Positions 8,076 through 16,175 of a stretch of DNA of 49,302 bases are shown one piece after another (the stretch's first letter is position 1; every line of letters begins with the position of its first letter). A program made the translations under genes and the position numbers. Source of the DNA: Bradyrhizobium lablabi (GTDB taxonomy: Bacteria > Pseudomonadota > Alphaproteobacteria > Rhizobiales > Xanthobacteraceae); the NCBI RefSeq assembly GCF_001440475.1, contig NZ_LLYB01000099.1, forward strand, positions 1 through 49,302, read 5' to 3'. The notes under the pieces are model-generated. The model had not been told where the DNA came from. It searched no databases and saw nothing but the letters and a program-made list of their open reading frames with translations.

Positions 8076-9092
8076 CTAGGCGGAACGCGCCTCGATCACG
8101 TTGAAGCGGCCGGCCGGATGAACCGCGGCCAGAGCGAAGCCGCTTCGCTCGAGCAAGTCGCGATATTGCCCCTTGGTGCGCTCGCTGCCGCCGGGCCCGC
8201 GCATCATGTTGAGATCACTCATTGCATGCGCCTTGTCGTCGTTGGTCACGCCCGGCGCCTCCGGCATCAGCCGTTCGACCAACAGCAATTTGCCGCCACC
8301 CGGCAGCGCCTGCTGACAGTTGCGCAGGATCGAGATGCTGCGCGCATCATTCCAATCGTGGATTATGCTCTTGAGAATGATTGCGTCAGCCACCGCCGGA
8401 ACCGATTCGAAGAAATCACCGGCGACGAATTCGACCCGGTCGCTGACGCCGATCTGCCGAAGATGTTTGCCAGCGGCCTCGGCGCACCGCGGAAGATCGA
8501 AAACGGTGCCGCGTAGCTTCCGGTTTTGCTGCGCGATGGCGCCGAGCAACTCGCCCGAGCCGCCGCCGACGTCCATCAAGCGGGATATCCCGCTAAAATC
8601 GTAAGAGCGAAGGATATCCGGTGTGACAAGTCGCGTGAGTTCGGTCATCGCAAGATTGAACTTGTCGACGTTTCCAGGCGTTCGCCCCATCAGTTCGAAA
8701 CTGTCGGCAACGCCCTGCAATTCCGCGAAGGTCTTGCCGGTCATCACGGATTCAAGCATCCCGCTCCAGGATTTTGAAAGCATCTCGGCTTCAAGGATCG
8801 CCCAGCCCTTGACCGACTGCTCCGCCGCGCCGTCGAGGCAGGCGCCCACCTCCGTCAAGGCATAGCTATCTTCGCCGGTTCGCGAACATATGCCGATGGT
8901 GGAGAGCGCAGTGAGCAGACGTCGAAGCGACCGTTCATCCGCGCCGGTTGCCTTTGCAAGCTTGCCAGCCGTCTGCGGCCCGTAGCTCAACAGCTCGGCG
9001 AGCCCGAGTCTGGCGGCCACGTAGATCACTGCGGTCACACGGTGCGACTGTATGAGGTCGAAAAGCCTGAGGGCCGATACTTGAGATGCCAT
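8076..9092 (-). CDS. SAM-dependent O-methyltransferase (COMT/hydroxyindole type)
   Basis: 338-residue class I methyltransferase. An N-terminal winged-helix dimerisation domain (about 1-100) precedes the Rossmann domain. SAM-binding motif I is DVGGGSG (174-180), the acidic loop GDFFES is at 225-230, and the catalytic region is IIHDWND with His245 as candidate general base, as in plant COMT-like and acetylserotonin O-methyltransferases. The start is ATG 9092 because AAAGGAGG lies four bases upstream. It lies 19 bp after the TctC-like gene on the same strand, so the two form an operon. Next to a demethylase cluster, an aromatic hydroxyl substrate is plausible, but this is inference. Confidence 0.88.
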   Translation of the reverse strand: MASQVSALRLFDLIQSHRVTAVIYVAARLGLAELLSYGPQTAGKLAKATGADERSLRRLLTALSTIGICSRTGEDSYALTEVGACLDGAAEQSVKGWAILEAEMLSKSWSGMLESVMTGKTFAELQGVADSFELMGRTPGNVDKFNLAMTELTRLVTPDILRSYDFSGISRLMDVGGGSGELLGAIAQQNRKLRGTVFDLPRCAEAAGKHLRQIGVSDRVEFVAGDFFESVPAVADAIILKSIIHDWNDARSISILRNCQQALPGGGKLLLVERLMPEAPGVTNDDKAHAMSDLNMMRGPGGSERTKGQYRDLLERSGFALAAVHPAGRFNVIEARSA

Positions 9093-9111
9093 CGTGCCTC
9101 CTTTCACCACA

Positions 9112-10125
9112 TCACTGCGGATTTCGGATATCGATTATCTTGGCCAGTTCGTTCATCGCGGATCGCTGCTTTTCGATCCCCGCTTTCAGTTCCTCGGTCG
9201 TGCCGCTCAACACAATGTGCCCGCCTGCCTCCAGCTTGCTGCGAACATCGGGTTCGCGACAGATGGCGGTAACGTCGGCGGCAATTCGGCTTCGCACGGC
9301 CTCCGGCATGATCTTGCCGGCGAAAATTCCCGCCAATCCCTCGATTTCAAGCTCGGGGTGTCCGAGTTCGCGCGCGGTCTTGATGTCGGGAAGTGTCGCT
9401 GCGCGGCTCGGATTGGCGACAGTCAGGAAGCGCGCCTTGCCGGCTTGAACGGGCGAGGATGATGCGGTCAACGAGGTCAGGAGAGCCTGGATGCGGCCTT
9501 CACCCAGATCGGCCTGGGGCTGGGAGGCATCGCGATAACTAACGAAGTTCATCTTCAGATCGTGTTGCTTCAGGAATGCCGAAAATACAAACCGCGGCAG
9601 GGTCGGCCCCGAAGTCCAGGCATACTTCCCCGGATTGGCCCGCAACGCCTCGATCAGTTCCGGGATGCTGCTCACGGATAGCTGGTTGCTGACGGCGAGC
9701 ATCAGGACGATCGCCGTGGTGGCGGAAATCGGCACCAGATCGCGGTTGACGTCGTAAGGCAGCTTCTCGACCAGCAGTGGCGCGACGGTGATCGAGCCGG
9801 CCACGGTGTACAACAGCGCATGATCATCCTGGCCGGCAATAAATGAACCGACACCGATCGTGCCTTCGGCGCCGGGCCGATCCTCGATGACGACGGGCTT
9901 GCCCCATTTCTTGCCAAGCGCATCCGCGAAAATCCGGGCCGCGGCGTCATTGGCGCTGCCGGGCGGAAACGTCACGATCAGCTTGACCTGCCGCTCGGGC
10001 CAATCGGCGCGCGCGGATATCGGCGCAGCCAGAGCCATAACGATGGCGGCAAGACCGACGAGCGGTCGCAGCCTCGCCTTGCGGCGGCCGGAGCTTCCTG
10101 GAGCCTGCGGGAACATCGTCGCCAT
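9112..10125 (-). CDS. TctC/Bug-family periplasmic solute-binding protein
   Basis: 337 residues from ATG 10125, which has GGGGAGG just upstream. An arginine-rich n-region and hydrophobic core give a signal peptide with cleavage near ARA-D (residue 40). The mature protein opens with the family block WPERQVKLIVTFPPGS and continues GGAxD-like NDAAARIFADAL and IEDRPGAEG. It binds a carboxylate or aromatic acid for a tripartite tricarboxylate transporter (TctABC); no tctA or tctB is in the window, as is usual for the many orphan Bug proteins in this group. It diverges from vanA and is operonic with the methyltransferase, so an aromatic acid ligand is a reasonable guess. Confidence 0.88.
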   Translation of the reverse strand: MATMFPQAPGSSGRRKARLRPLVGLAAIVMALAAPISARADWPERQVKLIVTFPPGSANDAAARIFADALGKKWGKPVVIEDRPGAEGTIGVGSFIAGQDDHALLYTVAGSITVAPLLVEKLPYDVNRDLVPISATTAIVLMLAVSNQLSVSSIPELIEALRANPGKYAWTSGPTLPRFVFSAFLKQHDLKMNFVSYRDASQPQADLGEGRIQALLTSLTASSSPVQAGKARFLTVANPSRAATLPDIKTARELGHPELEIEGLAGIFAGKIMPEAVRSRIAADVTAICREPDVRSKLEAGGHIVLSGTTEELKAGIEKQRSAMNELAKIIDIRNPQ

Positions 10126-10284
10126 TGCCTCCCCTTGGTCACGGTCGATCGCTGCCCAGGCGAGCTCAACCGTCACTTGCGTTGATGACGCCTCCTAGCC
10201 TGCCGTCCGCGAAAGCCCCACGCTCGGTTTCGATCAAGGTGGCGGCTAACCGAAGCTGGCGAAATGAACTCGTTCACAGATTTA

Positions 10285-10294
10285 ATGTATACTT
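10285..10294. promoter_or_regulatory. Upstream GTATAC palindrome (candidate GntR operator 1)
   Basis: ATGTATACTT centred on GTATAC (10287-10292). It shares the ATGTATAC core with the second site 63 bp downstream. Both lie in the control region between the divergent tctC-like gene and vanA. The TGTATACA-type core is compatible with FCD-type GntR regulators, one of which is encoded at 11436. Confidence 0.5.
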
Positions 10295-10346
10295 ACATGG
10301 TATTATAGAACCGAAAAAAGATACAAATTGCGAACTCAGAGCCATC

Positions 10347-10358
10347 GATGTATACATC
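10347..10358. promoter_or_regulatory. Perfect 12-bp palindrome GATGTATACATC (candidate GntR operator 2)
   Basis: Perfect inverted repeat 25 bp upstream of the vanA start codon. Its GTATAC centre is exactly 63 bp, six helical turns, from the centre of the upstream site. This geometry would suit repression by a looped or cooperatively bound dimer pair. Confidence 0.6.
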
Positions 10359-10382
10359 CTGCACTCAAACAGGAGTGCAGCC

Positions 10383-11432
10383 ATGCCGTCCTCATTCCCG
10401 CTCAATGCCTGGTACGCCGCTGCCTGGGACGTCGATATCAAGCACGCGCTGTTTCCGCGCACGATCTGCGGCAAGCATGTCGTGATGTATCGCCAGTCCA
10501 ACGGGCAGGTTTCCGCGCTGGAGGACGCCTGCTGGCACCGCCTGGTGCCGCTCTCGAAGGGACGGCTCGACGGCGACACCGTCATCTGCGGCTATCACGG
10601 GCTGAAATTCAACGCGCAGGGCCGCTGCACCTACATGCCCTCGCAGGACACCATCAATCCCTCCGCCTGCGTGCGCTCCTATCCCGTGGTGCAGCGCCAC
10701 CGCTTCATCTGGCTGTGGATGGGCGATCCGGCGCTGGCCGACCCTGCGCTGGTGCCCGACATGCATTGGAACGACGATCCGGCCTGGGCCGGCGACGGCA
10801 AGACCATTCACGTCAAATGCGACTACCGCCTCGTGGTCGACAATCTGATGGACCTGACCCACGAGACTTTCGTGCACGGCTCCAGCATCGGCAACGACCA
10901 CGTCGCTGAAGCCCCGTTCGACGTCACCCATGGCGACAAGACCGTGACCGTGACGCGCTGGATGAAGGGCATCGACGCGCCGCCGTTCTGGGCCGCGCAG
11001 TTGCAGAAGCCGGGCGCGGTCGACCGCTGGCAGATCATCCATTTCCAGGCGCCCGGCACCGTCAATATCGACGTCGGCGTCGCGCCCGCCGGCACCGGCG
11101 CGCCGGAAGGCGACCGCTCGCAGGGCGTCAACGGCTTTGTGCTCAACACCATGACGCCGGAGACCGCGACCACCTGTCACTATTTCTGGGCCTTCGTCCG
11201 CAATTACCGGATAACGGAGCAGAAACTAACCACCGAAATCCGCGAGGGCGTTGCCGGCATCTTCCACGAGGATGAAATCATCCTCGAAGCGCAGCAGCGC
11301 GCGATGGACGAAAATCCGGATCGCACTTTCTACAACCTCAACATCGATGCCGGTGCGATGTGGGCGCGGCGCGTGATCGACCGCATGGTCGCGCGCGAGA
11401 AAACGCCACCGACCATGCAAGCTGCGGAGTAA
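10383..11432 (+). CDS. vanA: Vanillate O-demethylase oxygenase subunit (Rieske non-heme iron)
   Basis: 349 residues. The Rieske [2Fe-2S] ligands are C50-W-H52 and C69-G-Y-H72. The mononuclear iron motif is D157-x2-H160-x4-H165 within DNLMDLTHETFVHGSS, the signature VanA block. The length and the C-terminal NIDAGAMWARRVIDRMVARE segment fit VanA. The enzyme oxidatively removes the methyl group of vanillate as formaldehyde, giving protocatechuate, with electrons from VanB. AGGAG precedes ATG 10383. It begins an operon with a GntR regulator and vanB. Related Rieske demethylases attack other methoxy-benzoates, so vanillate itself is probable but not proven. Confidence 0.88.
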   Translation: MPSSFPLNAWYAAAWDVDIKHALFPRTICGKHVVMYRQSNGQVSALEDACWHRLVPLSKGRLDGDTVICGYHGLKFNAQGRCTYMPSQDTINPSACVRSYPVVQRHRFIWLWMGDPALADPALVPDMHWNDDPAWAGDGKTIHVKCDYRLVVDNLMDLTHETFVHGSSIGNDHVAEAPFDVTHGDKTVTVTRWMKGIDAPPFWAAQLQKPGAVDRWQIIHFQAPGTVNIDVGVAPAGTGAPEGDRSQGVNGFVLNTMTPETATTCHYFWAFVRNYRITEQKLTTEIREGVAGIFHEDEIILEAQQRAMDENPDRTFYNLNIDAGAMWARRVIDRMVAREKTPPTMQAAE

Positions 11433-11435
11433 GCC

Positions 11436-12188
11436 GTGAGCGAACGCGACACCGAGCGCTCCGTCTCGCAGACCGTGCGTGCGCAACTCGCGCTGCGCGA
11501 CATGATCCTGTCCGGGCGGCTGCGTCCGGGCGAGCGCATCAGCGAATTGCAGGCGGTCGACATCACAGGCGTGTCGCGAACGCCGGTGCGGCTGGCGCTG
11601 GTGCGGCTGGAGGACGAAGGCCTGCTGCAGGCGATCCCTTCCGGCGGCTTCATGGTGAAGGCCTTCACCGAGCGCGACATCCTGGATTCGATCGAGCTGC
11701 GCGGCACGCTGGAGGGCCTCGCCGCCCGCTTCGCCGCCGAGCGCGGCGTCAGCGCGCGCAGCCTCGAGCCGCTCAAGGAATGCCTTGCCGATCTCGACCA
11801 ACTGGTTCGGCAGGACCCAATTTCGGTGGAAGCGTTTTCCGCCTATGTGACGATGAACGCGCGCTTTCACGCGATGCTCAACGAACTGTCCGCCAGCGCG
11901 CCGCTGATCCGCGAAATCGACCGCGTCTCGGCGCTGCCGTTCGCTTCCCCCAGCGCGTTCGTAATGGCGCAGTCGGCATTGCCGGAAGCGCACCAGATCC
12001 TGCTGCTCGGGCAGGATCATCACCGCATCGTGGTCGACGCGATCGAGAACCGCGAGGGCGCGCGGGCCGAGGCCGTGATGCGCGAGCATTCCCGGCTTGC
12101 CGCGCGCAATCTGCGGCTCGCGGTCCGCAACCGCACGCATCTCGAGCTGATGCCTGCACTCGCTTTGCTCAAATCGTCAGCCGAATAG
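11436..12188 (+). CDS. GntR-family (FCD) transcriptional regulator, VanR-like
   Basis: 250 residues starting at GTG 11436, three bases after the vanA stop, with GGAG inside the end of vanA. The N-terminal winged helix (about 14-78) contains the GntR pattern LRPGERISE and VSRTPVRLALVRLEDEGLL. The C-terminal all-helical FCD domain (about 88-220) has the metal/ligand residues RxxLE and a late His (HHRIVVDAI). FCD regulators usually repress and are released by the pathway substrate. Its place between vanA and vanB, and the palindromes upstream of vanA, point to local autoregulation. I infer the VanR role from context. Confidence 0.87.
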   Translation: MSERDTERSVSQTVRAQLALRDMILSGRLRPGERISELQAVDITGVSRTPVRLALVRLEDEGLLQAIPSGGFMVKAFTERDILDSIELRGTLEGLAARFAAERGVSARSLEPLKECLADLDQLVRQDPISVEAFSAYVTMNARFHAMLNELSASAPLIREIDRVSALPFASPSAFVMAQSALPEAHQILLLGQDHHRIVVDAIENREGARAEAVMREHSRLAARNLRLAVRNRTHLELMPALALLKSSAE

Positions 12189-12195
12189 GAACGCC

Positions 12196-13176
12196 ATGCG
12201 TTTTGCCGAACAATGGAGCTGGTGCACGGTCGACGCGATCTGCGACGTGACGCCGACGATCCGCGAATTTCGCCTGCGCCCCGAGAACGGCCATGTCGTG
12301 CCCTACCCTGCCGGCAGCCACATCAGCGTCACCGTGCTGATCGACGGACAGCCGGCGCGGCGTTCCTACTCGCTGGTCGAGAACAGTGACGCCGGCACCT
12401 ACCGGATCGCGGTTCGGCTGGCGCCGGACAGCCGCGGCGGCTCGCGCGGTATGTGGAAGTTGAAAGCCGGCGCGCGGATCGAGACCTCGAATCCGACATC
12501 GCTGCTCGAAATCGATTGGACGAGGAAGAACTATTGCCTGATCGCCGGGGGCATCGGCATCACGCCGATCACGGGAATCGCTGCGGCGCTGCGCCGCCGG
12601 AACATCGACGCGCCGCTGCATTATGCCGTGAAGTCGCATGGCGACGCCGCGTACCTCGATGAGCTGACGGCGCTGCTCGGCGACCAGCTGACCGTGCACG
12701 CCTCCGACCGGGGCGCCCGGCTCAATCTGGACGCCACCTTCCACGCGCTGCCGCGCGACGCCATCGCCGTCATTTGCGGGCCGATGCGAATGCTGGAAGC
12801 CGCGCGCCGCGCCTGGAATGACGCAGGACGCGCGCCTGCCGATCTGCGCTTTGAGACCTTCGGCTCCAGCGGCCTGATGCCGACAGCGGAATTTCGGGTG
12901 CGGCTGAAGGATACCGGCACTGAACTCGTCGTGCCCCAGAACAGCTCGATGCTCGACGCGCTGAACGGCGCCGGCTTCGAGGTGATATCGGACTGCCAGC
13001 GCGGCGAATGCGGCGTCTGCGCCGTCGACATCGTAGCCGTCGAGGGGGAGATCGACCACCGCGACGTGTTCTTCAGCGATCAGCAGAAGCGCGAGAACCG
13101 CAAGATCTGCCCGTGCGTGTCGCGCGCGATCGGGGTCGTTACGATCGACACGCTGTACCGGGCTGAGGCTTTCTAG
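12196..13176 (+). CDS. vanB: Vanillate O-demethylase reductase subunit
   Basis: 326-residue phthalate-dioxygenase-reductase type protein. The flavin-binding block RSYS is at 56-59, the NAD-binding block AGGIGITP at 117-124, and the C-terminal plant-type [2Fe-2S] domain has ligands Cys267, Cys272, Cys275 and Cys305 (CQRGECGVC then C). It passes electrons from NAD(P)H through flavin and iron-sulfur centre to VanA. It lies eight bases after the GntR gene stop. A cysteine-rich end (CPC) is unusual but leaves the four ligands intact. Confidence 0.9.
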   Translation: MRFAEQWSWCTVDAICDVTPTIREFRLRPENGHVVPYPAGSHISVTVLIDGQPARRSYSLVENSDAGTYRIAVRLAPDSRGGSRGMWKLKAGARIETSNPTSLLEIDWTRKNYCLIAGGIGITPITGIAAALRRRNIDAPLHYAVKSHGDAAYLDELTALLGDQLTVHASDRGARLNLDATFHALPRDAIAVICGPMRMLEAARRAWNDAGRAPADLRFETFGSSGLMPTAEFRVRLKDTGTELVVPQNSSMLDALNGAGFEVISDCQRGECGVCAVDIVAVEGEIDHRDVFFSDQQKRENRKICPCVSRAIGVVTIDTLYRAEAF

Positions 13177-13214
13177 CGCTTCGACGCCGTGCTCTACCTT
13201 TTCGCGTGCGATGT

Positions 13215-13709
13215 TTAGCCAACTGGTCCCGGGATCCAATAGTCCCCCAACAGCGGCATTACTTTTACGCCGTTAAGTACTCCGAGCTGCATGCTTGGAT
13301 CGAAATAGCGCATCGTCCGCTCATTGAGATCAATGATGCGGCCAGGCGTTAGTGGCCCCACGTCATTTATCTTGACGATGACCTTCTTGCCTACAGCTTC
13401 AACGAGGGCATACTTCGCTCTCGCGCCATACAGGACCCCACCAAATTTCTGACGCAGGCTTGTCTTGATGGCGGCCGCCCAGACAGAGGGATCATAGCGC
13501 TCGCCCGAGGCTGTGTTCGGGCCGCCCTCTCGCCATCCGGGCTTGAACGGATTGTATGTGGATGCTGCACCAACGATCGCATCTCCCGAAGCGGCCGCGA
13601 CGACAGCGATTGAATGAACTGCAGCGATTTCACTTCGAGCAGCGGGAACGGAAATGACAAGCGCAACCAGCGCGCCGCAAATTGCGGCGCTCGAGCGGAA
13701 CAGCATCAT
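13215..13709 (-). CDS. RlpA-like double-psi beta-barrel secreted protein
   Basis: 164 residues with a signal peptide ending near ARS-E. The DPBB domain is recognisable from GAASTYNPF, TASGERYDPSVWAAA, VIVKINDVGPLTPGRIIDLN and the terminal GVKVMPL strand. The family includes RlpA lytic transglycosylases that act on naked glycan strands. There is no SPOR domain, and the usual RlpA block YHGKKFHGRRTA is replaced by NPFKPGWREGGPNTA, so catalytic activity is uncertain. AAAGGAG precedes two adjacent ATGs (13709 and 13706). It converges with vanB. Confidence 0.8.
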   Translation of the reverse strand: MMLFRSSAAICGALVALVISVPAARSEIAAVHSIAVVAAASGDAIVGAASTYNPFKPGWREGGPNTASGERYDPSVWAAAIKTSLRQKFGGVLYGARAKYALVEAVGKKVIVKINDVGPLTPGRIIDLNERTMRYFDPSMQLGVLNGVKVMPLLGDYWIPGPVG

Positions 13710-14268
13710 AGCTCCTTTGATTTTCTACGATCGGCCGGTTCCCGATGCCGCAAAACATGGTCAAGCGAACGCGGAAGCGTTCACGAACTCATGCCAACTC
13801 TTTGCGGATTCGCGCCAACCCGGGCGACGGGAACCGTTGTGGGAACCGACGATGGTCCTCGCACAGCGTTCTTAGTTCTCATCGACTAAGACAGAGATTG
13901 CGTCAGCAACATGACTGAACGGAGCCTCGCGTAGAGCACTGTCTCGACGAGTTCCGCTGGGGATCGATTGTGTTGAAAACTCGAAGCCGCCGGGCTCCGA
14001 AAATCTCGCCAATGTAGCGCATTGGCGATTTCAGCCGCTACAAGGCTCTGTAGACTCGATACGGACGGCAGCGATAGCTAATGCGGTAATTGATATGGTC
14101 CCTCACGTCGCAGCGAGAGAGGACTTTTTCAACGCTGCCGGTCATTAAGCGACATCACCGAGCGCAAGCCCATTCCGCTCTACCTCCTCCAATAACGGAC
14201 GTTTGGCGCCACGGCTGTGATGTCCTCTTAGGCCAGAGCCGGACTCATACGGTGCAACGTTGGACGAA
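13710..14268. other. 559-bp gap with a possible decayed repeat, no gene seen
   Basis: No frame here has convincing coding character or a ribosome-binding site. At 13966 the sequence gattgtgttgaaaac and near 14122 gactttttcaacgc resemble the inverted ends of the 227-bp element at 32036, about 170 bp apart, so this may be a decayed relative; the interior is not obviously similar. Confidence 0.35.
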
Positions 14269-15810
14269 CTATGCGCCGAGCAATGGCAACGTGAACTGAA
14301 AAACGGCACCGCCGCCCGCTTTGTTCGTTGCCCAGATCCTTCCGCCAAAAGCCTCAACGATCCCGCGCGACGTGGACAGCCCAAGCCCCGAACCGCCTCG
14401 CTTCGACGCGAACGGTTCGAAGATGCTGGAAAGCTGGTGAGCTGGAATGCCTGTTCCCGTATCAGAGACGGAAAACCCCGCTTTGGACCGATCGACTTGC
14501 CGAGTTTCCATCACGACCCGCCGTTGGCCCGGACGATCTTTCATCGTTGCGTCCATCGCGTTCAACGCCAAATTCAACACAACCTGCTGCAACCAAGTCG
14601 GATCGACACGCACCGCCAGCATGCTTTGCGAGGGGTGTGTTTTCATTTCGACACCTGCTTCGGCAGCATGTGGCTTCAAGATTTCATGAACGAGACCCAC
14701 GACGTCATTCAAGTCGATCTTTTGTATCTCCGGCTCGCCGCTTCGCAACAGGTTCTGCATATGACGGATGATTTGTGACGCGCGCAGGCTGTCGCGACGA
14801 ATGTCGGAAAGGATTTCCTTCACGCCAACGGGCGCGGAAGACCCTTCAACGTCCAGCTCTGCGGATTCGATATTGCTCAGGATAGCCGCCAAGGGCTGAT
14901 TCAATTCGTGTGCAAACAACGAGGCTATCGCCGCAGCGTCGGCACGCCGAGTTAATCGACTGATTTCGAGGAGACGACGTCGGAGTTCGCTCTGCGTTTC
15001 CCTGTACTCATGGATATCGGTACAAGAGCCAATGTATCCAAGAAAGGAACCGTCCCGAGCATAGCGCGGAATTCCAGTATCATCGATCCAACGATAGGTG
15101 CGATCATGGCGACGCAACCGATATTCCATTCTGAATTCCTTCCGCGCGTCAAAGTGGCTGACGTAGGTTTCCAGACAGCGATCGAAATCCTCCTGATGAA
15201 CGCCCTCCGACCAACCATTACCGAGTTCCTGCTGCATGTCGCGGCCAGTAAAGGTCAACCATGGCCGGTTGAACCAGATGCATTGCTTGTCCGGTCCGGA
15301 CACCCAGATCATCACCGGGGCGGCATCCATGACTTCGGCGAATCGCGCATCCAGTCCGCCCGCCGGCTCGGCAGAAGAGCGAGTTGCCGGAGCGGTCCGG
15401 ATTTGGCTTGTCGATTTCGATCGCCGCTCGGTGCGACCGCGGCATCGGGCGGCCCGCTCAATGGCTTCGAGCAACGTGGATTTTAGGATCGGCTTTGTTA
15501 GAACGTCTTCAGCACCAGCCTTGATCGCTTGCACGCTGGTCTCAACGCTCCCGTGTCCCGTCAAAAACAAGATAGGCAAGCCAGAGCCGATTTCGTTCAA
15601 TCGCTCCTGCACGTCGAGCCCATCGAGGTCGGGCATGCGCATGTCCAGCAGTACACAGCCTGTTTCCGTGCGCGGCGGATTTGCGAGAAGCTGTCGGCCG
15701 GATTCATAGACCATGACCCGGTAACCAGCAGTTCGGAGCAGCCGGGCAATAGCAACCCGAAACGATGAGTCGTCGTCGACAACGTAGATGGTTGCCGGTG
15801 TGATGGTCAT
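14269..15810 (-). CDS. Hybrid REC-PAS-histidine kinase
   Basis: 513 residues from ATG 15810. The N-terminal receiver domain is FixJ-like, with acidic pocket VVDDD (11-14), phospho-acceptor Asp56 and Lys106. A PAS_3-type domain spans about 155-265. The H-box is FAHELNQPLAAI with His301, followed by N-box LNLALNAMD, G1 VSDTGTGIP and G2 GGSGLGLS, so the kinase is complete. The receiver comes first, which is the reverse of usual hybrid kinases and suggests the kinase is itself gated by an upstream phospho-signal. No DNA-binding partner regulator is in the window. A perfect FNR/FixK box lies 90 bp upstream. The PAS domain shows no obvious FixL heme-pocket motif, so the ligand is unknown. Confidence 0.88.
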   Translation of the reverse strand: MTITPATIYVVDDDSSFRVAIARLLRTAGYRVMVYESGRQLLANPPRTETGCVLLDMRMPDLDGLDVQERLNEIGSGLPILFLTGHGSVETSVQAIKAGAEDVLTKPILKSTLLEAIERAARCRGRTERRSKSTSQIRTAPATRSSAEPAGGLDARFAEVMDAAPVMIWVSGPDKQCIWFNRPWLTFTGRDMQQELGNGWSEGVHQEDFDRCLETYVSHFDARKEFRMEYRLRRHDRTYRWIDDTGIPRYARDGSFLGYIGSCTDIHEYRETQSELRRRLLEISRLTRRADAAAIASLFAHELNQPLAAILSNIESAELDVEGSSAPVGVKEILSDIRRDSLRASQIIRHMQNLLRSGEPEIQKIDLNDVVGLVHEILKPHAAEAGVEMKTHPSQSMLAVRVDPTWLQQVVLNLALNAMDATMKDRPGQRRVVMETRQVDRSKAGFSVSDTGTGIPAHQLSSIFEPFASKRGGSGLGLSTSRGIVEAFGGRIWATNKAGGGAVFQFTLPLLGA

Positions 15811-15900
15811 CTTGTTCACCCAGGCGGAGCGGGATACCGCCTGCGCCAACTCCGGTTGCCCACCCAAATATTCAAATCACAAGCAAGAGCAGGAGCCGCT

Positions 15901-15914
15901 TTGATCTGCATCAA
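15901..15914 (-). promoter_or_regulatory. FNR/FixK-type box upstream of the sensor kinase gene
   Basis: TTGATCTGCATCAA is a perfect TTGAT-N4-ATCAA palindrome, the consensus for FNR/FixK2 activators. Its centre is about 97 bp before the kinase ATG. If it acts at -41.5, transcription would start near 15866 with an AT-rich GAATAT at about the -10 position. Confidence 0.7.
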
Positions 15915-15980
15915 GCAATCCCTTATTGAAAAGGGGGAATCCCCGGCCCAGGTCTGCTGTGGCTCACGAGCGGTAATACT

Positions 15981-16175
15981 CTAACTGATCGTAAGTTCCG
16001 CTTGGCCATCAGAAGCGGGCATCTGCGCCTTTATGAACACGTCCTGGAAAAATTCGCCGAGAAACGCCGCAGCTTCGTCCGAGATGCCGACGATCTTGTT
16101 CGTTGCCTGACGATAGAACTTGAAACTGAGCTCGGTCCCGGGCTGACCGTCATTCCACTTGTTGAAATGCGCTAC
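15981..16175 (-). pseudogene. Possible 5'-truncated gene remnant
   Basis: A frame of about 64 residues with coding-like composition (motifs FNKWNDGQPG, LSFKFYRQATNKIVGI, FLGEFFQDVFIKA) ends at a TAG at 15981. It has no ATG, GTG or TTG before its last third; upstream it only runs into the antisense frame overlap with the end of the GMC gene. It therefore looks like the 3' part of a gene whose start was lost, abutting the GMC gene. I do not recognise the family. Confidence 0.4.

Noticed and set aside
8076..13176. A full TTT (tctABC) transport operon
   Set aside because: Only the binding protein is present; no tctA or tctB frames were found nearby.
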